Shown here: piece by piece, positions 42,501 to 53,586 of the stretch
How the letters are laid out: each line of letters begins with the position of its first letter
Position numbering within the stretch: position 1 is the first letter of the stretch
Assembly (NCBI GenBank): GCA_008477525.1
Contig: SPDT01000002.1
Span: 2,728,001 to 2,792,000, forward strand
DNA from: Hypomyces perniciosus
Taxonomy: Eukaryota > Ascomycota > Sordariomycetes > Hypocreales > Hypocreaceae
Reading direction: 5' to 3'
DNA length: 64,000 nt
Notes under the pieces: generated by a model
Databases searched by the model: none
Told to the model about the DNA's origin: nothing
Seen by the model: the letters and a program-made list of their open reading frames with translations, nothing else
Program-made: the position numbers and the translations under genes

Positions 42501-43964
42501 ATCTGTCATATGTAAGCCTGGACGGCCTCAATAAGTTGAGATCATGGTGAGAGTACTTACCCAAATGCCATCATGTCGCCGTTCCCACTCATGCCTCGGC
42601 CTACCCAATCGCTCATGCCCAAGCCCATGGCCTTGCTTCTCAGGAGAATCTCGGTAGTTCCTATTGCACCAGCACCAAGGAAGACAGCCTTCTTAGCATG
42701 AACCCACATCAGATCGCTAGAATTATTTTGGAAGCGGTCGCGATTGTGTCCACGCCAGGCGAAGTAGACAAGATATCCACCACGCTCATCCTCTACCTTC
42801 TCGATGTACCGGACCTCGCACTGGCAAAACATCTCTGCACCCCAGTTCCATGCGTCCGCGAGGTATGTCACCAAGGTCGTTGTTTTTGAACCATCGTTTA
42901 GGCCCATGACATCTTGCCCAGTCAGGGTGGAAGGCGACATTTCCACGCCACAGCTGTTTGGCCCAGGTCGGAAGCGCGTTGTCTGAGGCACTCTGTACGT
43001 TTTGTCACCCAAGCCAAGGACTTCAGCTTGACGTTCAAAAACCTCCATCTTCTTCAGCTTGGGCCAATGGTTTGGGTATGGTTCGGGCTCGAGAATATCT
43101 CTGACTTGTTGGTAGTCTACATGCCGACATTAGCAAGTATGTCGCAAGGCAACTGGACAAAGACAGTCTTGTTCAACTCACACTTTTTTAAGCCTCCTGG
43201 GTTATGTCGGATTTCTGGGGGCCAGAAGTCCAATCCCAGTATACTCTCATCCGCTTCAAGAAATACGTTCGCATTGATCAGGCTTGTGCCTCCAAGACCT
43301 ATGAGATTGTCGTCCTTAGTCATGTCATACAACTCGAAGGGTCAAAGAAGAGCCACTCACCATTACCAACCACAGCACTTTGGTCGTGACCGAAAATAAG
43401 ATGGTACATTCCGGTCGGGTTTCCGCCATCGACACTGGTGCCCTTCATAATACCTCCTGGAGCGACGTCGCCCGAGAAGTGCAACTGCTCGGCAGCCTCG
43501 GCGGGGGTGGTAGGATATTCTCCTGGCCACTTCTCTTCGCCTCGCTCAAGCACACAGACGGATTCGCCAGCTCGCGCCATCCGGGACGCGGCCACGGCAC
43601 CTCCATAGCCGGAGCCGATAACAACACAGTCGTATGAAGTGCGTAGAAGCTCCAATGGCTTTGAGATGCGTGGGAACGACTTGGTATGAGCGTTGTCTAT
43701 ATCTATGTAGTCATTGAGAGAGTCCGGTGAGAGAGGGTTGCTATGGTCCTCCTCGGGGTGGTGAGATGGGGGCGGCGTTGGGTATAGATGCCTCTCATGC
43801 AAGTCAACAAGACTGCTTGAAGGACTCCCTTGGCCAGGCGTAGAAGGCCCGGCCTCACTATCATTGCTGTGCCGTCGGGGTCCCCGTAATGATGAACCTT
43901 GAAGCGGTATAGAATAGCCAGTGTTGTATGTATATGCGTAAGGAACAACTTTCACTCTCGTCAT
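39520..43964 (-). CDS. GMC oxidoreductase fused to an alpha/beta hydrolase
   Basis: Giant bifunctional protein of about 1,350 residues; about six introns lie in the N-terminal half and a long last exon of over 2 kb. Residues 1-110 are disordered and Pro/Ser-rich. The FAD-binding start is CVVIGSGYGGAVAASRMARAG (about 43575-43630), followed by GLGGTSLINANVF, the GMC substrate loop, and VFLGAGAIGTTEILLRS; the C-terminal FAD motif PLGGAQISRDNTG and DGALIPAAIGVNPFATIAALAER end the cholesterol-oxidase-like half. After a linker domain, the last 400 residues form an alpha/beta hydrolase with VYTIAHCMGSVAFASG at the nucleophile elbow (about 40311-40340) and GYGHLDCWIG holding the likely catalytic His. 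The elbow has Cys where Ser is usual. A sterol or fatty alcohol may be oxidised and then cleaved (inference). Confidence 0.88.
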
Positions 43965-45572
43965 GATGTTTATTCACTCAAAGATGCTTGAAGACGTTAT
44001 TCGAGGCCGCTGTTAGCACGGGGCAACAGACTGTCATATGTTGGCGAACTCTGCCCAGCCAGACAACGTGCTGATCTTCTTCACTGGGGAGATTCATGTT
44101 CTCAGGCTCCATCATGATGGGGGCAACCAGATGCTTTTCAATTCACCACAAGTTTCGACACAACCGATCCACCTTTCTGCCAAAATCCGTGGCCCCGGGA
44201 CTAGATCCATGAGATCGGGACAACAAAGCCAACGTCTTTGGCAACCCGGTCTGATGGCCTGACCACAGGATAGGGATAGTACTAGTGTTTCCTCATCGCC
44301 AGTTGGGGAGGAGACATCTCTGCCTCAGCTAGGGGTGACGCTAAAGAATCCAAATGGAACATTAATAGAAACAGTCTTCTCTGGTGAATGAGCGAGTGAT
44401 GACCGGGGTACCGGGCGTTGGCGCAATATCTCTCAGTTGGTCTCACAGTCGAACGACCAACAGCGTCTCGCCCTGGAAGCGAGATAAGGTATCAAGAGGG
44501 ATGTGTGATCCAGGTTGGCAGGAACATGAAGTACTCCCTCCAAGTCCTCACATGCCTCCTCCTCAGTCACAGGAGCCCCATACTGCTTGGAACACTCTCG
44601 TATATGGCCTGATTTCGATCGAATCCGGGTAATGTCACTGAAACACACTCGTAGGACATTCCAAGGCAAAAAACTCCAACTATCTGCCGATATGGGCTTG
44701 GCCCAAAGAGTGGATTGACTGAGTCTAGTGATGCGGCGGCCGTTGAAAGGAGAAGGGAGTGTCATCATCTCTTCCCATTGAGGACCAACAACATGGGTCT
44801 TGGGTTGGCTGACTCATCACTAAAAGACTCTCATGGGCACGATTATGGTAAAAAGAAGGAGTACTGGAAGTTCAGTCATTTACTATCTGGCATTTGCGTC
44901 AGATTTGTCTTTTCTTCGTTATTTGTCAAGATTTGCCGTGGGTTGAGAATCTGTGATTCTGGATGAATTATGCTATCCGATACCGAGTACACATGGCCCT
45001 TTTTTTTTCACATGTGGCGTCGCACAGTCACATATTACGTAGCAGACAAGTATTACCACTCGTATTTCTCGACTCATCACTCAGTCAAGTCTTGGTGTCA
45101 AAACAAAACAATATCTAGTAGGTAGCAATAAGAAAGGGCGCAGTCCAGAATCGAGTCGTGACGCGTGGTGGCTCCCGGAGACGACTCACGGCAATCACAT
45201 ATGCCATTCATTAGGATTTCGCCCTGTCTCATGTATGCGAAATGTTTGGTTTGTGGCTGTAGATCCATTCAGTGGGGAAACGTGGGATCGCGGATCGGCT
45301 TACATACATGGGAGTTTGTATTACATACTCGGCACTATTTGATCGCCATGGTTACCAGGACCAAGGCATCGATACGTATTACGAGTATTAGTATTAGTAG
45401 TAGTAGTGGTAGTACATACTTGATGACGTTGAGTTCGCAAAGTCTCAGTTCAGAGCCAACAACCTGGTTGTGGGGTTGTTGCAGGCTGCCAGCCTCAGAA
45501 TCTGACATGGCTTCAGTTTATCACAAACCAGGCTTCCCTTCTTATGTACATACATAGATAAACACCCTCTGC
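43965..45572. other. intergenic upstream of the GMC fusion gene
   Basis: About 1.6 kb. Frames at 44038-44262, 44384-44632 and 45165-45557 show no motif or plausible splicing. A (TAG)-rich run lies at about 45386-45412. Nothing else is supported. Confidence 0.55.
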
Positions 45573-45785
45573 CTATTGTCTCATCGCTTCCCGCTCAGCC
45601 GCCCCATCGTATTTTCTCCACCACTTGCCGATAGCGCGAGCGTTCCATCCGTATCCCTTCTTTTGCTTTGCTTCATCCGCCACAGCTGCAATCACACACA
45701 GGCGAGGCCCCATTTCCAGCTGGACCGGGGCACCTGAGGTGTTCATATTGGCGAGACAGCACTTAAAGGGAGTAACATCGCTCAC
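45573..45785 (-). CDS. small hypothetical protein (doubtful)
   Basis: Short open frame; from the first ATG it gives about 57 residues (MNTSGAPVQLEMGPRL). It ends with a Trp/Lys-rich segment, KKGYGWNARAIGKWWRKYDG, and EAMRQ, a basic amphipathic stretch. No family is recognised, no signal peptide is seen and no splice partner was found. It may be chance. Confidence 0.25.
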   Translation of the reverse strand: MSDVTPFKCCLANMNTSGAPVQLEMGPRLCVIAAVADEAKQKKGYGWNARAIGKWWRKYDGAAEREAMRQ

Positions 45786-48700
45786 ACGAAGTCACAAACA
45801 TGAGGCTGACGTCGATTCCTCCCGCCTGTCAGCATGGAGCCTACCCATGATGCCCTGGTTTGGCCTTTATCGCCGACCCCAAGGTAAAATCCCCGATGCA
45901 ATCTGGATCAGGATACACAAGAATCGGGATCCATCTTCGATTTCAAAGAAGATCCTTACACGCCACTGTGGAGCCGTGTCTCGCTTTCATGCACGAACCG
46001 CCGCGCGTTTGACACTTGATCAATCGACGGCTTGCAGACGCCATGTTCCACGCTTGCGGCGCTGCAACGGACGTAACAATCAGTGTCAATCGCCCATTGG
46101 AATTCCTGACGTGAGACCTGCACCAGATGTACCGACCAGCAGGCAGTTGGAAAACGTGATGCCGAGACATGCCGAAATCTTAGCAATCACATATCTGCGA
46201 GATATGAGTAGTGGTTATGCATAAACGTGGGATAACTACGCTATTCCCGCTCGTCTATCTATGAGGCACGTCACCGTCGGTGAAGGGAGCGCAGGACCAA
46301 CAGGGGTATGGAGTACCAGTACTACTAACATACATACGAGGGCAATAATATTACCTACTTGGTTTGTGCGCTGCCAGTTCTTGGCTCTGGAAGACAGCAA
46401 GTACTACAACATAAGAGTGCTTCTAGGCCCAGGAGCAGATTTCTCTCCCATCTAATTCCTGGTGACTTCTTCCATGTGTTCGTTCATGTTTTACATCGGA
46501 CATCCATAAAACTTATGTTTACTCCGGGTCTTTTTGTCGAACCTATGTTATGAACCATGATTGCACCTCCTTAAGTTCACAGGGACTGACTGACAAGACC
46601 TGATCCCTATTGAGATGCGTGAGAGCCCGATGATATGGCTTATTTGCGCTCAGGCTAGTGGTCGCCCAAGGCTTTAGGTGCAGATGCCCCCATGTGGCAA
46701 GCCAACAACTTACAAGTCGATGAACAATTGAACAAAGAAAAAAGTCGAGGTGTCTGCTTCGTACTGCAGATATAATGAAAAATGCATGGCGTTAACGAGG
46801 GTGGTCCCTGTTCATTTTCTCTTGGGATATATGACGATGACTTCCACCTCTTCTATGCGTGATATTGGTCTCCAAGTCGGTTCTAAAAGCTCCTTGCACT
46901 AAGCAAAAGCTGCTTGGCAATAGATGTCACTGCTCACAATAGGGATGGAGTCGATATATTTCTATTGTTGGTCCTGCAAGCTGGTCAGTGTGGCAGTATT
47001 CTTTAAGCCCCTTTTGGGATCGGCCTCTTACACTAACGACTCTTGCAGCCAACGCAAGGCTTGGACTGACTACCGACTATTCTTCTCATTGTATTCACCG
47101 GGTGCTCGGCACTTGAAAAAATTTCATTTCCCAAGTGCTATCGGATGGACCAGGCCATGCTAAAAGATTTCCAATACGACCTATCACTCTCCCGGTGTCG
47201 TGTGGCGGAAGACATCACTGAATGCCAATCCTTTCCTTCTAGAAGACCGTTGCCCACTCACACGGAATTCGTGTAACTGAGAGCTGTGTTGACCCGGCAA
47301 TGTGTAGTCTCAAATAGAAAGCTAAAGGTATCTATGACTGTTTGATATCTTTAGCATCACTGATAATCTAGCTACATGCAACCTTATAGAAAGCTATTTG
47401 TTTCATGTCCATACCATAGCAGATATGGAATGTAGCATCAAATTATATGGTTACACAGCAGCATTCTACTTCTCTGGTGCCCTTCTTAGCGAGGGACCCG
47501 TGTCTGGGATAATGATATTGAATCACAACTTAAAAAACTGGAGTACTCTTTAGTAGGCACGTTTCTCCTGAAGTTTTCCCTTTTCTCCTCCATGATAATT
47601 TCAAATTCCATCATCTCATCCATCCACGAATGCCATCTGAACGTCTGCCCTAGGAAATTCAGGAGTCCAACGGTTGGAATTCTCACGAATCAAAAGTCTA
47701 CCCGTTCCCCATCTGACACGAGGGTACCCGTAGCGTCTCTTGTACCATGAATGCTGTTATCTCCAACGGTCTTACAATCTTACACCCCTTCTAGAACCTA
47801 CAAATGTATAAATCCCGAATTCATAGATAGATCTAAACTTCGAGGCTTTGCCGTCGGTATATGTGTTACCCCGTCGTACCGAAGAAGACGAATACAGGGA
47901 GTCATGTCTCACAATAAAGATCGGATCTCCATCAAAGCGGGTAGTTCCTTCAACTCCTCTCGGCCGACGAGATGTCATTCAAGTCCGATCGGTCTACAGT
48001 GTACACCGTATGACGGGTGACTTTGCCCAGGAGGATATAGTACACAGTGCATCGTTCCAACAAATCAAAAAGGTAAACGGCCAGTGAACTTCTCCTGCAT
48101 CTCAGTGCGTCCTCAATAGCAGAGTACAACCTAAATGATCAGTTTCATCGGCTGAGCAGCACATTTGACATGTGCGACCTTAAGACAAACGTCCGGCCAA
48201 GGTTTAATAAAAGTGAATATGTATCGATTTGGCATGAGCACCACTCCATGTTCATATAGAGTTTCACTCCCTCAGGCATGAATGCGATTGCGAGACAGAA
48301 CACCTGTGATTACTCCGTACTCATTCTCAAATCGATTACCACGGCCCCCTGTCGTGTCTTTGCTATGAATTTCCGTTTCTCCCTAGTTCAAATCGGAAGG
48401 GGCAGTCTCTTCATGGCATCAACTACCCATCACAAAAAGGAAAGGCAGTATGTGATAGGCAGCATGTGATAGGCAGCAATGCAAATCGGTGACATGGCAT
48501 CTCGCTGTTGTCTCAGGCAGCCGTTGAGGCGCTCGGCAACCCCGAGCCCGGTTCGTTACTCCGTCTTTCCATGATCATGTGTCTTTAATTCCCTTCAACA
48601 GAAAGGTCTCGAAGGCATTTGAGTGGTGGTCGAAGGGCTCCCGTTATCCCAAACAGTCGCAAACTATAAAATCTCCAAGTGACAGGTCTTGACGAACCAT

Positions 48701-49249
48701 GCCATCGATGAAACATGTAGAAACAGTCGAAAGCAGGGTCTTTTGGAACCGGTCACCAACACTCCACCCCTCCACCCCTGATCGAGACCAGAGACACTGT
48801 GACTTGAACTCAAAGCAAAAGTCCATAGGCCGCAGCTGACATGAGATGTCGCGGGCAGTAGAGGCAATTTCGGCCCCCAAGGTCGCGTCGCGAGGGCTCC
48901 AGGGTCTTAAACTAGAGACACAGGTCCTTCCTTCATCCGGCTCGTGCGTGACTGAGTGTGCTGACTGACAAGTGTGTGACATGCGGAAACCCCGAAGCTG
49001 CTTGTCGTGAATATGGAGCACCCGTAATAGTTATGGACTTCTGCACAAGAATGAGCAGGGCACCATAGACCTGTTCGCGCAGAGGTACCAGGCCTTCAAT
49101 ACTCCCACCAAAGACAAGAAAGTGAGAACTTCCGAATATATTTCTTTCTTGCAACAAAAAGGCATCTGGCCATCGAGGCCCAGACTCCTCCCGCGTGTAC
49201 TATACACACATTCTCTCCCTTTATCCTCCCCCACCAAACCAAGCCCCCT
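45786..49249. other. 3.4-kb gene-empty region
   Basis: The longest stretch without a supportable gene. Frames such as 45625-46224 (plus) and 48644-49021 (minus) have no motif and irregular codon use. It contains one TACTCCGTA (48311) and a 14-bp tandem repeat (48444-48471). No transposon ends, reverse-transcriptase or transposase motifs were seen. Confidence 0.55.
48444..48471 (+). repeat. 14-bp tandem repeat
   Basis: GGCAGTATGTGATA is followed by GGCAGCATGTGATA and a partial third unit GGCAGCA. No role is evident. Confidence 0.75.
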
Positions 49250-50078
49250 TTACTCAGAAGCCTTGGCCGCCCTCTCCGCCTCCAGCTCCCTCTCGGCCTG
49301 CTGATAGTACTTTGCCGTATCCACGCCGTGCTGGCTATGGTTCACAAAGTTGAACCACGGCACCGTGCTGAAGAGCAGCGCCGAGTACCTGCTCTGCCGA
49401 GCCGCAACACCCTGCAGGTACGGGCTCAATTTGCTCTCGCCGTAAGGCGACTCGCCAGCCTTGACCTTGGCAACCATCTCCCGCATGTCCATCTCAATCT
49501 CTCGCGCATTCTCAGTAGCACCGTAGAATCGCACTGTATTGTGCATGTTAGTCTCGAACAGATCTTGGCCCCTCGTCCATCGCATTGGGCTCGCATAATC
49601 GGAGGAGGAGACGTACGGGCCGATCGCTGGTAGAAGTAGAGGAAACCACCAGCCAAACCAACAAAGCCAGCTAACCGCATAGCCTTGGCGAAACCACCCT
49701 TGCCGACATGCGACGGGGCGAGCCTCTCGAGAGCGTAGAGGGCAGTCGGGGCGAACGCTGCGGCTGTTGCGCCTGCGACGTAATCCGATGACCTCGCATA
49801 TCGAACAACACGTTTAAAGTGCCTACCCAGCCCATCAGCACCCGCCAATCCCTACATTCCCCCTCGTAATTCCATCTTCAAGGCCAAACATCGGGTCACA
49901 TCGAATCGTGGGGAAACATAAACATACGGGTCATTGTCGATGAGCTAAATCCTCGTCAGCCATTTGCAACCCCCATTGAGCCCGCAATTGTCCCCCAACA
50001 TACCGGATAATCGGTCTGGACGACCTTGCTTGGCCCGACAAAGGACGCCGGGGCTTGCTTGGTCGCTGTCTCGGCCAT
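49250..50078 (-). CDS. NUXM: mitochondrial complex I subunit, NUXM/20.9-21 kDa type
   Basis: Accessory subunit of NADH:ubiquinone oxidoreductase, in the inner mitochondrial membrane. Four exons join to roughly 190 residues: MAETATKQAPASF...VVQTDYP, then LIDNDP, then HFKRVVRYARSSDY (the N-terminal 21-kDa-subunit domain), two hydrophobic segments (YVAGATAAAFAPTALYAL and AMRLAGFVGLAGGFLYFYQ), and a C-terminal domain with RFYGATENAREIEMDMREM and SALLFSTVPWFNFVNHSQHG. Length, the two membrane helices and the domain order fit the fungal NUXM (20.9 kDa in Neurospora) family. It is divergent from csm3 over about 290 bp. There is no cleavable presequence of classical type, as usual for this subunit. 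Symbol by family likeness. Confidence 0.87.
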
Positions 50079-50369
50079 TTTGCAGTGAATTTGACCCCAG
50101 ACTCTTCACTCAATTGGATCGAGAAGTCAGATGCCCAGCAAGGTGAAGCTCCAGCGTCCAGTGGCTGGTGCCTCAGGATTTAAGAAGTCACGTGGTGTTG
50201 CACATGCGGGCATCACGTGAATCAATTAAACTCGGGATGGCGCCGACGCGATCCCCCACTATTGAGACGCGTCTGGGGAAGAAGAGAAGCAATACGTCAG
50301 TCAGGGAGTCGAAGTCGTAGCAAATCCATTGATTGAAGAACAACATACCAGATCACACCAGAATTAAAG
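50079..50369. promoter_or_regulatory. divergent promoter of NUXM and csm3
   Basis: Contains two CACGTG palindromes (50189-50194 and 50214-50219; E-box/Cbf1 type) and a 10-bp perfect palindrome AGACGCGTCT (50265-50274) that includes ACGCGT, the MCB site of cell-cycle factor MBF. The MCB-like site lies about 100 bp upstream of csm3, a DNA-replication gene. Binding is inferred. Confidence 0.5.
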
Positions 50370-51454
50370 ATGCCCTCAGCACTCGCATCTCAGCGCCGTC
50401 CAGCGCAGCATGATGACCTAGACAACTACGATGTGGACGACTTTGATGATGATGACAACCCGTTCGCCTCGCCGCCTCCAGAGTCCTCGAACAAGAAGCG
50501 GAAGGAGCCAGATACGGGCCTGGGAATTGACGAGGAGGTTTCGGTCCAGAAACGTGCCAGAGTGCCCAATGTCAAACTCGACGAAGAACGGTACGTCTCA
50601 TCTTTGTCTACATGATTTCTCTTTTTTCTTCCTGCAATATGTTCTAATTGTAATTGGCAGGTTATTAGGTCCAGCGGGAATACCAAAGTTAAGGAAGCGA
50701 GCCGCAGGCCTCAAGTTAAAAGGCAAGGGACACGAGGTATGCTCCCCCCCATATCCGATATTGTGAAAGAAAAAAAGTTGGCTAATCAAGGTTTACGTAT
50801 GTGTAGTTTTCAGATGCCTCCCGCCTCCTCTCCTTCTACCAACTCTGGCTCGACGACCTCTTCCCCAAAGCTCGCTTCCTCGACGCCCTAGGCATGGTCG
50901 AAAAAGCCGGCCACAAGAAGAAACTCATGACCGCACGAACAGAATGGATCAACGAAGGAAGACCAAAAACAACCGCTGGCGACGATGAAGAGGAAGAGAC
51001 AGCCGAGACGGGGCAAGCAAACACCGACGACGCAGCTGTCGAATCATCATCATCTAAGCAACATTCGAGTGCTGTGGAGAGACCAACGACACCTCCACCG
51101 CCAAGGGGGAGCGATGTCCCTGACGATGATGATCTTTACGATGCTACGCCCCGAGTACAGCACACTACCAATAGGCCCCCACCGGGTGACGATGCGCCTG
51201 ATGAGGATGATCTAGAAGCCCTCATGGCTGAAGCCGAGGGTGTGGATAACCAACAAAGCACTACTATTACCACTACTAGTACCAAGCGTCCATCCAACCC
51301 AGAGCCAGACGGTGACGACTTGGATGCCTTGATTGCAGAAGCAGAAGAGAAGGACCAGCAGAACAGCAGGCCACAGCAGGCTAACAAGGGGGCAAATGGC
51401 GGTGACTTTGCAGATGATGAGGCGGCGATGCAGGAAATGGAGGGTCTGTGGTGA
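50370..51454 (+). CDS. csm3: replication fork protection protein Csm3/Swi3 (TIPIN homologue)
   Basis: Partner of Tof1/Swi1 in the fork protection complex, nuclear. Three exons with introns at 50591-50660 and 50737-50806; about 314 residues. After an acidic N-terminus ([17 protein letters not shown]) comes the conserved Swi3 domain: [57 protein letters not shown], then [17 protein letters not shown]. The C-terminal half is acidic and disordered and carries a repeated short motif: [14 protein letters not shown], then [14 protein letters not shown], and a terminal variant [13 protein letters not shown]. These could be protein-binding helices such as the RPA-binding motif reported in this family. 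It is divergent from NUXM; an MCB-like site lies about 100 bp upstream, fitting S-phase control. Confidence 0.93.
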
Positions 51455-51911
51455 CGTGGATATACATACATGTGCATACAAGTCTACATAATGTTGGGAT
51501 TTGGTCGGATTAAGGGGGGTTAACAACAGGCGCAAGGAATAGATAGACAGGGGCATACACCCACAGCCCAACATTTTAGTATGGACTCTCATACTGAGTA
51601 CTTCGTAGTATCATTGGATTACTTGAGGATACTAGTGATTGAGCAGTCACAAATGATTGAAATGGAGCATCGGATGAAGGGAATTCGCACGCTTGCTTGC
51701 TTGTTTGATTGATTTATAGTAATACATATTCATATGTGTGGCCCAGCCCCAGTCATGATGGGTTCCCTTTTGTAGAGAACCAGATTCCTTTTTGCGCCGT
51801 CACCACCCTTGAGTCCAATTAGCCACCCGAATATCCCCAGTTGATTTATAGTAATATAGTAATAGTAGTGTAGTAGTCGTCGTCGTAGAAAAATAGCCCA
51901 ATTGAATAGAA
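51455..51911. other. spacer between csm3 and hacA
   Basis: Shared 3' region of convergent genes with one TACTTCGTA (51599-51607) and AT-rich runs at about 51845-51890. Part may be hacA 3' untranslated region. No gene is seen. Confidence 0.55.
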
Positions 51912-53586
51912 TCACCTTGAGAGATGTGGCCGCTTCGCGCTGCCATCACCTACTCGTCGTTGTGACCTCGCGCGTTTTACACCCGCTACCTTTGAAACAA
52001 GAGTATGATCTGGTTGGTCTGTTGAGGCGCTCCTCTCAGGGTCGAGAACTGCGTCCTTCTTCCGCTGAATCCTCCGCTCTTCGACTTTTAAAGCCCATAA
52101 CAGAGTTATGAGAACTTCCCTAGACGGCAAGGTAATGCCGCGCAAAGACTGTGTCAGCTCGCTAACGTCACCGCGCGTTGCACCAGGCTCACGCTCGGAG
52201 TCCTCGGCCCGATCGTCACGTCTCTCAGATACCAACCGCAATGCCTCCATCGTCGCATCCAAGAGAGGACGCGCCAGACTGGGGCTGCTGGATAGGATGT
52301 TTCGAAGAGACTTGACTCTCAGGGTCGTGGATCTCGAGGTCGAGCCCGTACTCCGCAGCGGCATAGTTGCTCGCTGCCACAATGTCAGAGGCGACGTGGT
52401 TTGCGTCGTCGTTGAGGAAGTCGTTGATGTCGAAGAGGTCGAAGTCGGGTTGATGCGAGAAGCCGGTGGTAGAGTCACCAGCCAGATAATCGTCGTCAAT
52501 AACTGAGGAGTTGGGAGAAGCGAGAAGTGTGCTTTCGAGGACATAGCGATCTGTATCAATGGCCGCTGACAGGCTGAAAGAATCGTCGAGGCTGAAAGCA
52601 GCATTATTCTGAACTGCAGAAGCCAGGCCAAGAGAGGCGATGTCGGAGTCTGCGAGGCCAGGAACGACTTGGGCATCTCCGCCGATTGACACGGCAGGTC
52701 GCACAACATCTCTGCAGGACGTTGTGTCGAATCGGAAGAGATAGCCTCAGTCTGTTCGCTGGTCTGCGCCTCCGGAGTGGCTGATTCCTCGGAGAGCTCG
52801 GCCGCCGAGTCGGGAACGGGGCTAAGCTCGGGTGATAGTGAGGCGGGGTTGACGGTAGGGTTGACGGTGGATCGCATCAGCTGATCCATTAGTGATTGCT
52901 CCGAGGTGGCCTTCTGGCCGTCCTGGGAGCCAAAGAGTTGTTGAGACAGAGTAATGCTGTCTTGAAGAGAGTCTAGGGGGGAGGAAGAGCGAGTGACGAC
53001 ACCAGAGCTGCGCCGGAAGCGGTTGAGCTCCTCGACAAGCATCAGGTTGGTCTTTTGGGCGTTGATGAGCAGTGTCTCGAGCTCCTTGTTGCGTTGCTCG
53101 AGAGCTTCCACCTCGAGGCGCTTTCGCTCCCTTGATGACTGGGCAGCGCGTCGGTTCCGGAGAACCCGCTCAACACGACGCTGTTCCTTCTCATCCTCCG
53201 TCTTGGCTCGTTTCCTGATTCAGGGGTTAGCAAGGAAGTCTGTCTAAGTGGGTGACGGCACATTATAGGGCTAACCTGGGGGGAAGGTTGGTCTTGGGCT
53301 CTGGAAGGACTTGACCCCATGACTTGCGCTTCTTGGTGGGCTTCTTTTCTGAGGATGCTGATGACTGCTCGGACTCGGGCTCAACCGACAGACGGGAGTC
53401 CTGCTTGTCGTCGGCAAAGGACTCGGGCGTCATCATCTCCATGGGGTTCATAGTGGACGCTGTTGATGAGGGTGTTGACACAGCGAAGAGGGATGTGAAG
53501 TTGTCGCCAGGTGCTGAGAGGAAGGATTCAGCGGGTGAGGCCTCGAACTTGACCGCTGGAGACGGAGACGCCTGCTGAAACGCCAT
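51912..53586 (-). CDS. hacA: bZIP unfolded-protein-response factor HacA/Hac1
   Basis: Transcription factor activated by Ire1 when the endoplasmic reticulum is stressed. Exon 1 (53586-53276) gives MAFQQASPSPAVKFEASPAES and KKPTKKRKSWGQVLPEPKTNLPPR, the conserved HacA entry to the bZIP. A normal intron (53217-53275) follows, then KRAKTEDEKEQRRVERVLRNRRAAQSSRERKR and the leucine zipper. A 20-nt Ire1 intron lies at 52695-52714. Removing it shifts the frame to QRPAVSIGGDAQVV...DDSFSLSAAIDTDRYVLE, FDLFDINDFLNDD and the end DDGGIAVGI at 52225, a typical activated HacA tail. Without removal the frame stays open to 51912 with a Ser/Thr-rich tail. So two proteins share the N-terminus. The paired TGAGTCA sites upstream could allow bZIP control. 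Confidence 0.95.
52695..52714 (-). other. hacA: HacA unconventional (Ire1) 20-nt intron
   Basis: On the coding strand the boundaries are CTG^CAGA and CTG^CCGT. Both fit the CNG^CNGN loop cut by Ire1. The excised length is exactly 20 nt, as in other filamentous fungi, and changes the frame so that the HacA activation tail is read. Confidence 0.92.

Noticed and set aside
45625..46224. 199-codon plus-strand frame
   Set aside because: No recognisable domain, irregular composition and overlap with another doubtful small frame on the other strand.
48644..49021. 125-codon minus-strand frame
   Set aside because: No motif, many Cys and Ser typical of random frames, no plausible splicing partners.
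52108..52506. Plus-strand frame within hacA
   Set aside because: Antisense of the activated HacA tail; no motif and no start context.
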